64,000 nucleotides of DNA from Tritrichomonas musculus (GCA_039105265.1 JAPFFF010000003.1:8370001-8434000); one strand, 5' to 3'; numbered from the stretch's first letter, positions 1 to 11,206 are shown. Translations and numbers: made by a program. The notes: a model not told the origin generated them from the sequence alone.

Positions 1-3000
1 AAAGAATTCAATTAATTGACGCTCAAATGCATATTTTGTTGATTGAAGAGATGTTTCAGAAGCATCAATGATTGTTACACGTGAAACCAAATCATTAGGA
101 AGGTCAATAATTCTTGCTAATGATGAAACTAAAACAAGCTTAAAATTGGTGTCCCAATTAACAAGCTTTGAACCAACACGAATGTTTTTAGAAACATTTT
201 TATTCTTTGGAATGAACAGAAGAAGAGACAAAACGGATGAAACAAGAGGATTCAAGTCATTACAATCAGTTAAAACCAAGATTTTTCCTTCAGAAATTGC
301 ATTTTGAAGAATGTTTTCAAGATTTGAAACAGATTGTGAAACGGTTATTAACTTTTTCGTTTTAACCGTTGATGAAAACAAATTCAAAACAATTCCATCA
401 GGATCAAAAAGAAGAGGTGTTCTGATACAAGTTGTCAAATGTCTAACTTCAATTTGGCAAGGATCAAATTGTGACCAAGAAGCAGAAGTAGTTGCATTTG
501 AATTCGATGCTTTAATTTCATTATTGTTGCTATTAATGGAAGTCAAAGTAGAAGCAAAAGTTGAATTAGAACTCGATGTAGGATTCGATTTGGTTGATGG
601 AAGACTGTTTATTATTTGTTCATTCATTGTTGAATTCAAATTATGTGAAGGTGTCAAATTAAAGGTTGCATTCAAATTTGAATTAATCAATGAATTATTA
701 ATCGAATCTGCAAAGAATCTGTCATTTATTGATTGCAATGGATCTTCATAAGAAGTGTTGATTCCAGCTGTCTTTAACAATTCCATTACTTCTTTCAAAC
801 TTTCTTGTCGGTCATTCAAATTCATTGAACCGCAAAAGACCAAATAAAATGAGAATAAAATTGAATTTCCTATCAATTTTGAGCATGTTTCATTAAAGTT
901 CTTCGTTTCAGATTCCCATTTATCCGTTATCTTATCAATTCCTTTGAAGATCGAATCAATCGATTTCTTTCTTTGGTCTATCTTTGAATATTCTTCCTCC
1001 ATCAATGCTCGCTTCTTGTTTGATTCGACAAGTGACTGACTTTCTGCTTGCAATGTCTTTTCAACTTGTTCGATTGAAGGAAGTTCAATATTCATATCTT
1101 CGATGAATTTGTCAAGTAACCTTTGCTTTTCATCTAGATTTTTCTTCTTTTCTAGTATTTCTTGATCAATTCTCGCTAGAATTAAAAGGTTGCTTATCCA
1201 ACGATACAAAATGATCAATGCTGGCGCGATTGTTTCAAGATCTTTCTCATTTAATTTAGGATCTTCGTGGAATGTTTGTGCTTCTTCTAAAAGCTTAGGT
1301 GTAATTGTATCTTCAGTGATTTTTGTGGTAATTGTTTGCACAAACATCGCTCCCATCAACAACTTTTGGCCACTTTTTTCATATGAAGGAGGAAGCTCAA
1401 GCAAAGCACAGAACATTTCGAGAAGAAGTCGTAATGCTGGATGAGGATCTGAAGCAGTTATTCTTATAGTTTCGATATCGTTATCATTCAATTTTTCAAC
1501 TTCTTTCGTTATCGTTTCAACGATGTTTTTTTGATTCAATTTTTCTTGTTCTCGTTCTTTGTACTCTTTTATGAGATTTTCAACTTCTTCTTTCTTTTCT
1601 TTGGATTCTTGTTCAAGCTTCACTTTTCGAACTTCAATTGCTTCCTTTCGCGTGTTGTACGAATTCTTGAGATTGTCCGAATCAACTTGAAGTTTGTGCA
1701 AATTGGGTGCAAGTGATTCTAAGTGTTCGTTAACTTTTGTTGATTCTTCTTTCAGCATTTTAATGAATCTCAAGGCAGCCGAAATGTTCTTCTCTTTCAT
1801 TTCGATCTCCTTGAAATCATCCTGGACAAAATGAGAGAAGCTGTCGACAAAGTCATAGAATTTATTGGGCGAAAAAATCGTTGTGAACTTCTCAGCAATT
1901 TGAACAATTTTCGGCAAGAAAAGAAGCAACTTTTGCATGTCGTTTTCATTGGTTTTGATAAGGTCTTTCATTTCGTCACTCTTCAGCATGACTGAAACAA
2001 CTGAGTCATAATTCTCTTGACAATCTGATTTGAACTCAATTCGATCAAACCGGTTATAGTCAAGATTGTAATTCAATTTTGAACCGACGTTTATCAAAAA
2101 GTGGACGTGATAACGAAGGAGATTTATAACCGAAATTCGGGCTTGTTCTCTCTCTATCGTCGTCACTGGCTTGGGTGAAGGTTGGACTGCCTTTTCGTAT
2201 AATTCGTCAAGTTCACTTTCAGAGAAGAACGGTTGGAAGGTCAATTTTGTGGCGAAATCAGCAATGATTCGAATTTCTTTCTCATTTTCATTCGTTGCGG
2301 TTGCGTAAATGACACTTTTCTTCTTTTCAGAAACCGCCTTCATAACGACATCTTTCAAAATTGAATAAACCGCATCAAACCGGTTTTTCTCATTCAAAAG
2401 TTCATCGTTTGTTGGCGGGTAAATGCAAACAAAGTCGCTCTCAATTTGATGTGTAATTAGTCGTGAAAAAATGTAACGACCACTTCCATCTTTTCCATAA
2501 AGAAGAGCGTTGTGGCCTGGCCTTGAAAGTGTTCTATTTAGCAAGCTCCATTCACGAACAATCACTGATGTAAATCTCATTGAAATTTTCTCAATTGAAT
2601 TTGTATTGTGAAGTGTCAGATAGTAATTCAATTCATCTTGAAGCGACTGAATTGTATGGGGCATTATTTCAGCCTTGATTGAATCTGTTGTTGATTCAAA
2701 GGTTGGATAAATAAGTGGATCAAAAAGTAAGAAAGCTTTAACAATTTCAATTTGATCTTTAAAATAGTCAGCAAAAATTGTGGGGACAGTTTCACTGTAT
2801 TCTTGAAGTTGATATTTGTGAAGACAAGTGTAATAAAGCTCACTTAATAAAGCATTGGTTACATTGACCAAACTGCTGTTGTTACTAAGGAAGCACAATG
2901 AAGAACAAATGCTCATAATGTTGTGAATGATTGACATAAAATGAAATTGTGTCAATGTCATCATAGATGCCTTCATCAAGTTCTCAGACAGTTCTTTCGA

Positions 3001-6000
3001 ATACCCGTAAGTTTGCAGTATCTTGTTGCCAATGAAAGAAGCCGTTGTCTCTGATATTGACGGTAGTGAAACAGGTGCAAAATGTGCCAAAAAGCGTGAA
3101 GGAAGTTCATTATAACAACGTGTCGTAACAACGACAGAGAAGTCAGATAAATTGGCAAACTCAAACACTTTTTGATCATTCGGTGAAAAATGTGGAATTG
3201 AATGCGACGTGATCAACATTCGTATAAATTCCATCAATTCAACATGCTCCTTTTCAATGCCATCGAAAACAAGGATGTAGTTCTTCTTCTCATGTGTCGA
3301 TCTGCTTCGTGACTTGGCAATGAGTGTCGTGTGGTTTATCAGGTAGTTCGTGATCGACTCGCCAGTAAGATAGCAAGAAGCACTCACAACAATTGGCTCT
3401 ACGTTCTTTAAGCCGTCAAAAATGATCGGTAAAAAGGAAGTCTTGCCCGAATCAGAAGGACCATGAATGATGACGTTCTGACGTGATGTTATCAAAAGTT
3501 CGGTGATGTGAAGTGCTGGCAAAATTTGTGGATGTATGACATTTAACTGGTCCACAAAAAGTGGAAGCTTCTTATCGTCTTTGTTCATCGAATTGGTGAA
3601 AATTGGCGGCTTCTCCAAATCACTGCTGCTCAGTGGAATCATTTCGCCTTGAAGCAGACGAATCGACAACAACTGAGGATGATCAAAACACTCTGAAAAA
3701 GCAGGAGAAACCGTAAAACCAACCCAATCTTTAGGCAGTTCGATGTGGTACTCAGAACAAAGCCAACTGTTGAATTGCATCAATTGACTCGATGCGATAA
3801 CACCACTGTAAATGCGTGCAAATGAAAGAATAAGACACAATCGAAGTTGGTCTTCATCGTCTTGTTTAATGTTGGCCTCATTAATAGTTTTCATTGCCAA
3901 AACCACCGAGTACATGGACAAAATTTCACCTAGCAAAATGTGTCCATTTTTGAGTTTGTTTGAACTCAAATTTTCGGTTGAACAAACGATGTTATTTAAA
4001 TGATAAACTTTTTGAATAATCGCCGGTGAAACTTGTTCAAAAATTGAACGAATGCTTTGAACAGTCTTCTCATCAATGAGTCCAGAACATTTCTTCAAAG
4101 CACGCGCAAATGGAATTGAAGGAATTGTCAGTGAACAAGAAGGATTCTTTTGAATCAATGGAATGCTTGACTGAAGGTTCTTCATGACAAGAATTCCTGA
4201 TTTAGCAAGGAGTGATGGTGTTGCGTTCTTCAAGTCGTCTGTTTCAATAACAATGTGGAAATTCATTGAATAATTGAAAGTTTCAAGTGAATTCAGCATT
4301 AATCTTTCATTTTGTGAAGATCCGAAGAATTGTGAAATGAAAGATGAGAAACTTTTTGTCACTTTTCCGTCAAATTTCAAAATTGAATGGCTTTCGTCAT
4401 TGTTTGAAATAATGTGATAGATTGCCGATTGTATTTCACCATATGAATAAACGGCTCCTACATTGCTATCGTCATAAATTTGGCCATACATTCTGTTCCA
4501 GTTTTCACTCAAATGGAACAATGAAATGAGGTCAATTTTCTTGTCTTCTGGAAAAGAATCCAAGATTTCTTGACGATTAAAAGTACGTCTTAAAACTTCA
4601 AGAATTGTTGATTTTCCGGAATTTGGAGGGCCAACAATAATTATTGAATAATTCTGCTTCATCATGTTGTACAAAGTTAAAACTTGGTCAGCTAAATAAG
4701 AAGAAGGAACTTCAAGTTTTAATGATGAAATTTCTTCTTCAATTGCATTTCTTAGTAATGATTCATCAATTTCTTTCTTGATGCCATTCAATTTTGTCAT
4801 CATTTCATCAACATTTCCGCCAAGTTGAAACGCATTGAATAATATTTTCTTCAATAAATCAACACGTGCTTCATCACAGATTGGCTGAAAAGTTTTATAA
4901 GAATTATAAGCAATTAAAATTTCTTCAGGAAGTTGAATATCTTGTTGTTTTATCATTTCTTTAGCTTTTGAACAAATTTTTATTATTCGTGAAACTAAAG
5001 ACAAGTTTGGCAAAACAGATTGGAAAATGGAATGAAAAGTTGTTATAAAATTAGAGAATTTTGGAATAATTGTCTTTGTTTCTCTAAATCCAGTTGAAGT
5101 CATGAAAATTTCAATGATTTTAGAATAATTTGGAGTCAGAAGGGAAATTGGTCTTACATAAGACTTCAATTGAGGAGGAATGTTTCCATATGACATGAAA
5201 TTTGAATCAGAAGTCAAAAGGACACGACAATGTTTATTCAAATCAGAGATTCGATTTGAAATTGTAATTCTTGAACTTCCACTTTCAATAGACGATATAA
5301 TTGAATGAACATTATCAAATAAAAATGAAAGACTTTTATAAGAAAGTTGCTCAATTCCACTGAAAATTGCCAAGGCACCAGTTGATACAACACCAGTTAA
5401 AATCTTGGAGATGAAATATTCAGACATGTCAGGAAATGGTCTAACAATATAAGTGAACTGGCCAAATAAACATGCAAGTGTTTTACCAATGATTTGTTTC
5501 GCTGAAGAAGCAGAAGCTGTAATCATTGGTAATTGATTTTGATTGAGTGAATAAATGCAATCTGATAAACATGCATCAATTGTTGGTGTATGAATTAAGA
5601 TCGGCGTTTTGCCCCAATATTCATAACCATGATCAAGTTTGACATCAGCAAACTCAACTTGAATTGAAGTTGAATTTGGCAAAAATCGAAATCGCAACGA
5701 ATTCAACCATTCTAAATAAGGTGAATGATTCTGTAATTTTTCTGTGGCTAATCGAAATCGATCCCTAAAACCTAAAAGTTCAGTTAGAATGACATTTAAT
5801 TTATATTTGTCACGTGATGAAAGTGGCATTAAAAATGAATCTGTTGCATCTTCAATCCTTCTTTTCATTATCGCTTCATATTGTTGAAAAGCTCTCGGAT
5901 TGGATTCGTAAGCAGCAAAACAATCTTCCATTTCATTGCAAAAAACTGCATTTAATGCGATATATGCGATGTAAGTTGGCGTTGTCATTGCCCAATCTAC

Positions 6001-9000
6001 AAATGAGCCAGATTGACAACCTGGAATTGAAGCAGCAATTGCATCTTTAACAGTGGTTTTCATTGAGTCAACAATTTGATTGATTAGATTTTCAAATGAT
6101 GAATTGTATTGAATATGACGTTGGAATTGAATTGAATCACCATCTTCTCCGATTAATCCATAAATTCTTAGTCTCTGGAAATTATTAGATGTATAAGTAC
6201 TTTCACCTTCACCTCCATCATTTTCATGACAATCAATCTTTGCAACATGCATGAAAACTTTGGTTAAAATTGAAGTCATTTTTTCAATACTTGAAGTTGT
6301 AACTAATGTTAAAACTTCAGAATTTCCTAGAAAGAATAAACGTGGAGATGCTTGTCTTTTAACATCTAAATATTTGCCAAGTGATACTAAGATTGATTCC
6401 ATTGTTTTATTATTCTCCTTTAATATTTCAAGTAAATTTGGATAATTGCAAACACGGAATAATCTTGTGTCTTTCAATGTATGATGTGCAATTAAACTCC
6501 ACTTCTTTTGAACAACAGTGAATCTATTTGCTTGATTAGGAAGAATTGTTTTGGCTTCAGCAATACTAAATAATGCTGATAAAACAACCCAATTTCCTTG
6601 AAAAAGTTGCCACATTTCAATAATTAATGACAAATTCTCCAAATTCGAGCCAAGTTTAGATACATCTTCTCTAATTCCTTGTACATAAGGCAATGAAAGC
6701 ATTCTTGATAAGGTCGCTAATGTATCTTGGATTTCATGTAGTAATGAATCTGTTGGTCCCAAGAGAAGAGTTTCTTCGATCTTAATTTGTGTTTCAGCAA
6801 GTGGCATTTGAACTGTTTCCCAATGATTCATAATTCCTACGAATTCGGCTTCTAATTCAGATTCTCCTTGTGAAGTTGCTGTGATTTCATTGATCTTTTC
6901 TTTAGCAAATAGAATTCCAAATCTCAACAATTCTCCAATTGTAATTTCATCATGATATTGGTCTTTATGATCACAACTCTCGAAGAGCAAATTCCAATGA
7001 CGAAGTTGCATTTTTCCGTGAGAAAGCTTATCAAGTTCACCCAAGAATGGAGCAATTTCATTAATCTTATCAAAAAGCTCATCTAAAAGTGGATATTCGG
7101 TGTCAGTTGGAGCATCTTCTCTCAATCTTATGACGGTTTCTAACAAAGATTGAACATCATTTGTGAATGATTCAACATTGATTCTTTTGAATGGAACTTT
7201 GGCCATTGTGCTACTAATGTCTAGCCATCGATTAACAGCTTCATATAACCTCACAGAGAATGCTGCTGTTATCTTCAATGATTCATATTCTTTAAAATCA
7301 TTGAAAGAAACTTCCATGATTTTTTGTTGACGAATTACTTCAACAACTCTTGGTTTTAAGTTATCAATTTTCACGCAAAGTTTCTTTGAATTCATCATAG
7401 AAACATCAATGTCCACTGTCTTTAAATCAATTGGTATTGTTGTTGCTTTCTCATGATATTTGTTGATTTTTCGCTCAATTTCAGCAATCATTCCTTTGAT
7501 TGCCTCAGTAAAGATGCCAAGTTGGTCTGTCTTCGTTGCCACTGCTGCATTTTTATCGTTCATGAAGACATTGAACAATGTATGATTAGGATTCTCATCA
7601 TGTTGAAATCCAAACTTATCAAAAAGTGAAAACAATTTATCAATAAATTCAATTTCTTTCTCAATTTGAGGAGTCGTTTTTTGACACCTTTCTATTAGCT
7701 CACAAAAAGTGACATAGTCATCAAGTGTCTGTGGTTCCTGCTTCAATTTTCGACAATATAATTGAAGAGCACATCTTAGTTTATCTATCTTTAACGACGC
7801 CAGATTCGTAAGAAGCTCTTGAAGGTCACTTAATGACTTCTCTGAAATTGGCGCCAAAATTGCTTTAAGTCCTTTTGAGTCAATAAAAAGGGCACCTCGA
7901 ACAGCCCCATTTCTCATATTTTCAACACGTTTTCTATCTTCACGGAACTTGTTTATGTCTTGTGTAACGCGCTCAAAATCAATCGTGGGCTGATCTTCTG
8001 TCTTTAAAAGGAATTCGTCATTAATCACTTCTTCAGACAAATCATAATCTAAATGGCCGTCAAATTTCTTGCCATTTGGAGTTATTAAATAGTCGGAAAC
8101 ATTCCACGTTTGGCCCATTCTATAAATTGGGAAAAAGTTGGAGAAACTTTGAGAAACTTCATAACATTCATGATACGAAGTTTTGACAACTTCAATTATA
8201 TGTTCTTTTGCTTTCTTTAATAAGTCTTTATCAATAACTTGAGCAAATTGAGGACCTTCTTCAAAAAGTCGAACATAATCTAGTCCGTTGTCTCTTAAAA
8301 ATGGTTTCAATGGTAATTGCATTAATAATCTTGGAAGTAAATTAAGTGTTTTTAACGATTCATGTAATACTGTTTCTATTGATTCGACTAATACTTCAAG
8401 TGTGGGAGTAAATGTTACTTTCCCATCATTATCATATAAGACATCAATTACAAATACTGATGATCGATCTGAGGTTACGTTTGTTTCCGCATTTTTCCAT
8501 GATTCATGGCATCCTTCAGATAATGACTCTAATAACATATAATCAATTAAACGTATAAAACCGCCAATTTCCATAATTTGGCGATTTACGGCTTCTGTCT
8601 TAGCCATTCGTTTCGTGGCTTTCCTTTTCTCAAGAACCATTAATTGAGCCAAGTTTGGATTCCTTCTTTTAATATCTGGAAAATCTGAATCATGAACTTG
8701 AACAAGTTTTGGATTTGATATTGTAGTATATAATGATTGTACTTCTAACATTGTCTTATTAATAAATTTCTCGTATTTAACTTTAAGGTGTTCAATATTG
8801 TCCTTGTTGGTTTGTATAAATTCGGCTAATTTGAACTTACGTTGAGATTGAAATGCTAATAAAAATTTATGTAACATGTTTTTGGCTTTGGCTTGATTAT
8901 TGTAAATAAATAGAGCTAACGAAAAAAATTCTTTGTTTTTGAAGAATGGATGATAAAGTATTATTGAATCGAGCTGGCTATATCGTTGTTGCATTACAAA

Positions 9001-9759
9001 ATTTTTCCATATTCGAAATGGTTTCCAAAAAAAGAATTGCGCAAAAATTTTAAGTTTTCGTATTGAATTAAAAATAGATTTTTCTTGAGCCCATAAATCT
9101 AGTGAAATTGTTTCTGTGGTTCCATCAAAATATACATGAGTAACTCCTGTTGCTGACATTGTGAAATAATCACCTTTGATTTCAGCAAATGGAACTTTTA
9201 CAAGATCATATGGTGAAAAATATGGATCATGTGGATCTCCTTTGTGAACTAAGTATATAAATCGATGACCTCGTCCATCTTTTCGTTTGGAAAAATAAGC
9301 TACTGGATCTTCTTTAAAATCAATTGTCATTTTTTCTTGCTCAATTTGTTTGCGTACAACATCAAGGCTATGTATTTCGGGATCTTTTAAAGCTGTTAAT
9401 GGTCTTCTTTGAAGTAATGATGATTGTGCAATTGAATTACTTATTGAACTTCGATTATGTGTTGTAGTATTTTTTGGTGATGCAATATTTGGAGTAACGA
9501 ATCCAACTTTTTGTATATTTGTTTTGTTTCGAAATGCTAGAAGCGGAGGATTTTGCATCTGAAGCATTGCATCACCTGTTCCACTGCATGGAGCAACAAT
9601 ATCAAACGATTGTGAATGAGTTGCTATATCTTTGGAATCAAATAATGACTGATCAGTTGTACTAAATTTACCTGAATATGGAGTATGGCGAAGTTGGAGT
9701 TTTGGCATTGATTGATTGTTATATTGATCAGATTCATCTTGCTGGTAAGGGTAACTCAT
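1..9759 (-). CDS. Dynein heavy chain, C-terminus beyond the left edge
   Basis: An open frame of 3,253 codons begins at the ATG at 9757-9759 and leaves the window at base 1. It encodes the tail, linker and motor ring of a dynein heavy chain, the minus-end microtubule motor of flagella or cytoplasm. AAA2 has an intact P-loop (GPPNSGKST, near residue 1716), AAA3 has GPSDSGKTS (near 2106) and AAA4 has the usual GSGR variant (near 2428). The coiled-coil stalk and microtubule-binding tip lie at about residues 2650-2920. AAA5 follows, with PLLFDPDG and FKLVLVSSL. AAA1 (near 1410-1470) is odd: the P-loop reads ASASSAKQI and the Walker B FDEF is IFSGIE. AAA1 near residue 1400 means a short tail, as in single-headed inner-arm dyneins. 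A Ser/Asn-rich insert of about 85 residues sits in the AAA5 region. The dynein family is certain; the subclass is inferred. Confidence 0.95.
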   Translation of the reverse strand, partial: MSYPYQQDESDQYNNQSMPKLQLRHTPYSGKFSTTDQSLFDSKDIATHSQSFDIVAPCSGTGDAMLQMQNPPLLAFRNKTNIQKVGFVTPNIASPKNTTTHNRSSISNSIAQSSLLQRRPLTALKDPEIHSLDVVRKQIEQEKMTIDFKEDPVAYFSKRKDGRGHRFIYLVHKGDPHDPYFSPYDLVKVPFAEIKGDYFTMSATGVTHVYFDGTTETISLDLWAQEKSIFNSIRKLKIFAQFFFWKPFRIWKNFVMQQRYSQLDSIILYHPFFKNKEFFSLALFIYNNQAKAKNMLHKFLLAFQSQRKFKLAEFIQTNKDNIEHLKVKYEKFINKTMLEVQSLYTTISNPKLVQVHDSDFPDIKRRNPNLAQLMVLEKRKATKRMAKTEAVNRQIMEIGGFIRLIDYMLLESLSEGCHESWKNAETNVTSDRSSVFVIDVLYDNDGKVTFTPTLEVLVESIETVLHESLKTLNLLPRLLMQLPLKPFLRDNGLDYVRLFEEGPQFAQVIDKDLLKKAKEHIIEVVKTSYHECYEVSQSFSNFFPIYRMGQTWNVSDYLITPNGKKFDGHLDYDLSEEVINDEFLLKTEDQPTIDFERVTQDINKFREDRKRVENMRNGAVRGALFIDSKGLKAILAPISEKSLSDLQELLTNLASLKIDKLRCALQLYCRKLKQEPQTLDDYVTFCELIERCQKTTPQIEKEIEFIDKLFSLFDKFGFQHDENPNHTLFNVFMNDKNAAVATKTDQLGIFTEAIKGMIAEIERKINKYHEKATTIPIDLKTVDIDVSMMNSKKLCVKIDNLKPRVVEVIRQQKIMEVSFNDFKEYESLKITAAFSVRLYEAVNRWLDISSTMAKVPFKRINVESFTNDVQSLLETVIRLREDAPTDTEYPLLDELFDKINEIAPFLGELDKLSHGKMQLRHWNLLFESCDHKDQYHDEITIGELLRFGILFAKEKINEITATSQGESELEAEFVGIMNHWETVQMPLAETQIKIEETLLLGPTDSLLHEIQDTLATLSRMLSLPYVQGIREDVSKLGSNLENLSLIIEMWQLFQGNWVVLSALFSIAEAKTILPNQANRFTVVQKKWSLIAHHTLKDTRLFRVCNYPNLLEILKENNKTMESILVSLGKYLDVKRQASPRLFFLGNSEVLTLVTTSSIEKMTSILTKVFMHVAKIDCHENDGGEGESTYTSNNFQRLRIYGLIGEDGDSIQFQRHIQYNSSFENLINQIVDSMKTTVKDAIAASIPGCQSGSFVDWAMTTPTYIAYIALNAVFCNEMEDCFAAYESNPRAFQQYEAIMKRRIEDATDSFLMPLSSRDKYKLNVILTELLGFRDRFRLATEKLQNHSPYLEWLNSLRFRFLPNSTSIQVEFADVKLDHGYEYWGKTPILIHTPTIDACLSDCIYSLNQNQLPMITASASSAKQIIGKTLACLFGQFTYIVRPFPDMSEYFISKILTGVVSTGALAIFSGIEQLSYKSLSFLFDNVHSIISSIESGSSRITISNRISDLNKHCRVLLTSDSNFMSYGNIPPQLKSYVRPISLLTPNYSKIIEIFMTSTGFRETKTIIPKFSNFITTFHSIFQSVLPNLSLVSRIIKICSKAKEMIKQQDIQLPEEILIAYNSYKTFQPICDEARVDLLKKILFNAFQLGGNVDEMMTKLNGIKKEIDESLLRNAIEEEISSLKLEVPSSYLADQVLTLYNMMKQNYSIIIVGPPNSGKSTILEVLRRTFNRQEILDSFPEDKKIDLISLFHLSENWNRMYGQIYDDSNVGAVYSYGEIQSAIYHIISNNDESHSILKFDGKVTKSFSSFISQFFGSSQNERLMLNSLETFNYSMNFHIVIETDDLKNATPSLLAKSGILVMKNLQSSIPLIQKNPSCSLTIPSIPFARALKKCSGLIDEKTVQSIRSIFEQVSPAIIQKVYHLNNIVCSTENLSSNKLKNGHILLGEILSMYSVVLAMKTINEANIKQDDEDQLRLCLILSFARIYSGVIASSQLMQFNSWLCSEYHIELPKDWVGFTVSPAFSECFDHPQLLSIRLLQGEMIPLSSSDLEKPPIFTNSMNKDDKKLPLFVDQLNVIHPQILPALHITELLITSRQNVIIHGPSDSGKTSFLPIIFDGLKNVEPIVVSASCYLTGESITNYLINHTTLIAKSRSRSTHEKKNYILVFDGIEKEHVELMEFIRMLITSHSIPHFSPNDQKVFEFANLSDFSVVVTTRCYNELPSRFLAHFAPVSLPSISETTASFIGNKILQTYGYSKELSENLMKASMMTLTQFHFMSIIHNIMSICSSLCFLSNNSSLVNVTNALLSELYYTCLHKYQLQEYSETVPTIFADYFKDQIEIVKAFLLFDPLIYPTFESTTDSIKAEIMPHTIQSLQDELNYYLTLHNTNSIEKISMRFTSVIVREWSLLNRTLSRPGHNALLYGKDGSGRYIFSRLITHQIESDFVCIYPPTNDELLNEKNRFDAVYSILKDVVMKAVSEKKKSVIYATATNENEKEIRIIADFATKLTFQPFFSESELDELYEKAVQPSPKPVTTIEREQARISVINLLRYHVHFLINVGSKLNYNLDYNRFDRIEFKSDCQENYDSVVSVMLKSDEMKDLIKTNENDMQKLLLFLPKIVQIAEKFTTIFSPNKFYDFVDSFSHFVQDDFKEIEMKEKNISAALRFIKMLKEESTKVNEHLESLAPNLHKLQVDSDNLKNSYNTRKEAIEVRKVKLEQESKEKKEEVENLIKEYKEREQEKLNQKNIVETITKEVEKLNDNDIETIRITASDPHPALRLLLEMFCALLELPPSYEKSGQKLLMGAMFVQTITTKITEDTITPKLLEEAQTFHEDPKLNEKDLETIAPALIILYRWISNLLILARIDQEILEKKKNLDEKQRLLDKFIEDMNIELPSIEQVEKTLQAESQSLVESNKKRALMEEEYSKIDQRKKSIDSIFKGIDKITDKWESETKNFNETCSKLIGNSILFSFYLVFCGSMNLNDRQESLKEVMELLKTAGINTSYEDPLQSINDRFFADSINNSLINSNLNATFNLTPSHNLNSTMNEQIINSLPSTKSNPTSSSNSTFASTLTSINSNNNEIKASNSNATTSASWSQFDPCQIEVRHLTTCIRTPLLFDPDGIVLNLFSSTVKTKKLITVSQSVSNLENILQNAISEGKILVLTDCNDLNPLVSSVLSLLLFIPKNKNVSKNIRVGSKLVNWDTNFKLVLVSSLARIIDLPNDLVSRVTIIDASETSLQSTKYAFERQLIEFF

Positions 9760-9988
9760 TCGAAAATTTTTTAAATAACGGTTTTTTTCTATATATCAAA
9801 TATTAAAATATAAAAGTTAACTGCATTTTTAAAAAAAACGTATTTAATAAGATTTTCATACAGGGGGAAAAAAAAGACTTTAAATAGAAAATAAGCATAA
9901 ATAGATTTGGCGATCTAACATTTTTATTGTTTAGAAACAATGATATATTATGATAATTAATATTAGCAATAAAACATAAAGATTTAAT
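9760..9988. other. Intergenic, dynein promoter side
   Basis: AT-rich spacer of 229 bases between the dynein start and the stop of the next minus-strand gene. It holds the dynein promoter by position. I see no clear initiator motif or other structure. Confidence 0.5.
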
Positions 9989-11206
9989 TTAATGTATTGC
10001 ATTATCAAACATCATTACACACTCAAGAGCTTCAGGTGTGCCAATAGAAATTAAAGGATTTATGGCTAGCTGAAGTTTCGCTTTATCATCTTTCCAGAAA
10101 TATGTTGCCATAGCAGTAATTTGTTTTAAAACGCCATCTGTATTCGTACCTTCCATAATTTGTCTCATTTCTGTGATAACAACTCCAAAAGGTTTTCCTT
10201 CCTTTAAAAGTTGTCTGCATCTATCTAGTGCCATTGGCAAACGAGCTTGTTTCATTACATCGGTTAAATTTACCTTTGGGATATTTGCTAATTTGCAGAG
10301 CTTAGCTGTCTCATCATTTAGAAATTGGAATTGTCCTCCTTGAAGTCCTAAGCCTATCTCAATTGAATTATTAGCATAATTTGCTATATCCTCGTCATTA
10401 ATTTTGATATTCAAAGAATTAAATTTATCTATAATTGCTTCAAGAAGAATAGTAGATGATTTAATGAAGTCAGTCGAGTTATTTTTCTCATTCGTTTTTT
10501 CAATTTCAATTGAAACTTTATCTTTTGTAATATTAAGTTTATTCTTTGAACTTGAAAGAGAATGGAGAAAAGTTGAATTTATAAAATTCCAAAAAGATTC
10601 GAGGAGAGTAGGAATCAGTTCAAAAAAAGTTAGAATTTCTGATTTTTTTGATAAGTTTTCTAATGAAAATTCTTTTTCATTTGGTGAAAAATATGTATTA
10701 ATATCTTTTTTGAAATAGGATTGGCATTGATTAAAAGTATCACTATATAATTTATCTAGTTTCAATATGCTTGTTCGATTTTTGAAAGTCTTGAATGTTT
10801 CAACAAAGCTTGGTGAAACATTTCTTTTTTGATAATTTTCTTGAATTTCTTTATTAAGTTTTGATATTTCATTCAATGTATTAAAAATAAAAAGTTTTTG
10901 TCGAGCTATCAAAATTTGCTTTTTTTGATATTCTGCTTGCTCATGAATTTCGCGATTTTTATCAATGATTAAAGTCATTTTATTTTGATAAAAAAGTAAA
11001 TCATTCTTTAATTGCATTCCTCGATAATAAAGTTCGGTAACCCTGTTTATTGAGTCTTGAAGCTCTTGTTTTGAAGATATAATGGTATTTTTGGTTGAAT
11101 TAACAGAAATTCTATATGATTTCTCAACTGAATGTTGGATAGATTCTAAGTCGTTTTGATTGAGATTTTCTTTTCTTTCAGATGCAATTAAAATTTGTTC
11201 AGACAT
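9989..11206 (-). CDS. Coiled-coil protein of unknown function
   Basis: A 405-residue protein that I do not recognise. The N-terminal third is rich in Glu, Lys, Gln and Asn and is heptad-like (about residues 20-130), suggesting coiled coil. The middle (about 190-260) is Ser/Asn/Lys-rich and probably flexible. The last 120 residues are more globular and contain GLGLQGGQFQF and a conserved-looking helix around LPMALDRCRQLLKEGKPFG. There is no signal peptide or membrane segment. It lies downstream of nothing obviously related, and its start is divergent from the acyl-CoA synthetase gene about 970 bases away. It could be a tethering or cytoskeletal adaptor, but nothing in the sequence decides this. 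Confidence 0.75.
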   Translation of the reverse strand: MSEQILIASERKENLNQNDLESIQHSVEKSYRISVNSTKNTIISSKQELQDSINRVTELYYRGMQLKNDLLFYQNKMTLIIDKNREIHEQAEYQKKQILIARQKLFIFNTLNEISKLNKEIQENYQKRNVSPSFVETFKTFKNRTSILKLDKLYSDTFNQCQSYFKKDINTYFSPNEKEFSLENLSKKSEILTFFELIPTLLESFWNFINSTFLHSLSSSKNKLNITKDKVSIEIEKTNEKNNSTDFIKSSTILLEAIIDKFNSLNIKINDEDIANYANNSIEIGLGLQGGQFQFLNDETAKLCKLANIPKVNLTDVMKQARLPMALDRCRQLLKEGKPFGVVITEMRQIMEGTNTDGVLKQITAMATYFWKDDKAKLQLAINPLISIGTPEALECVMMFDNAIH

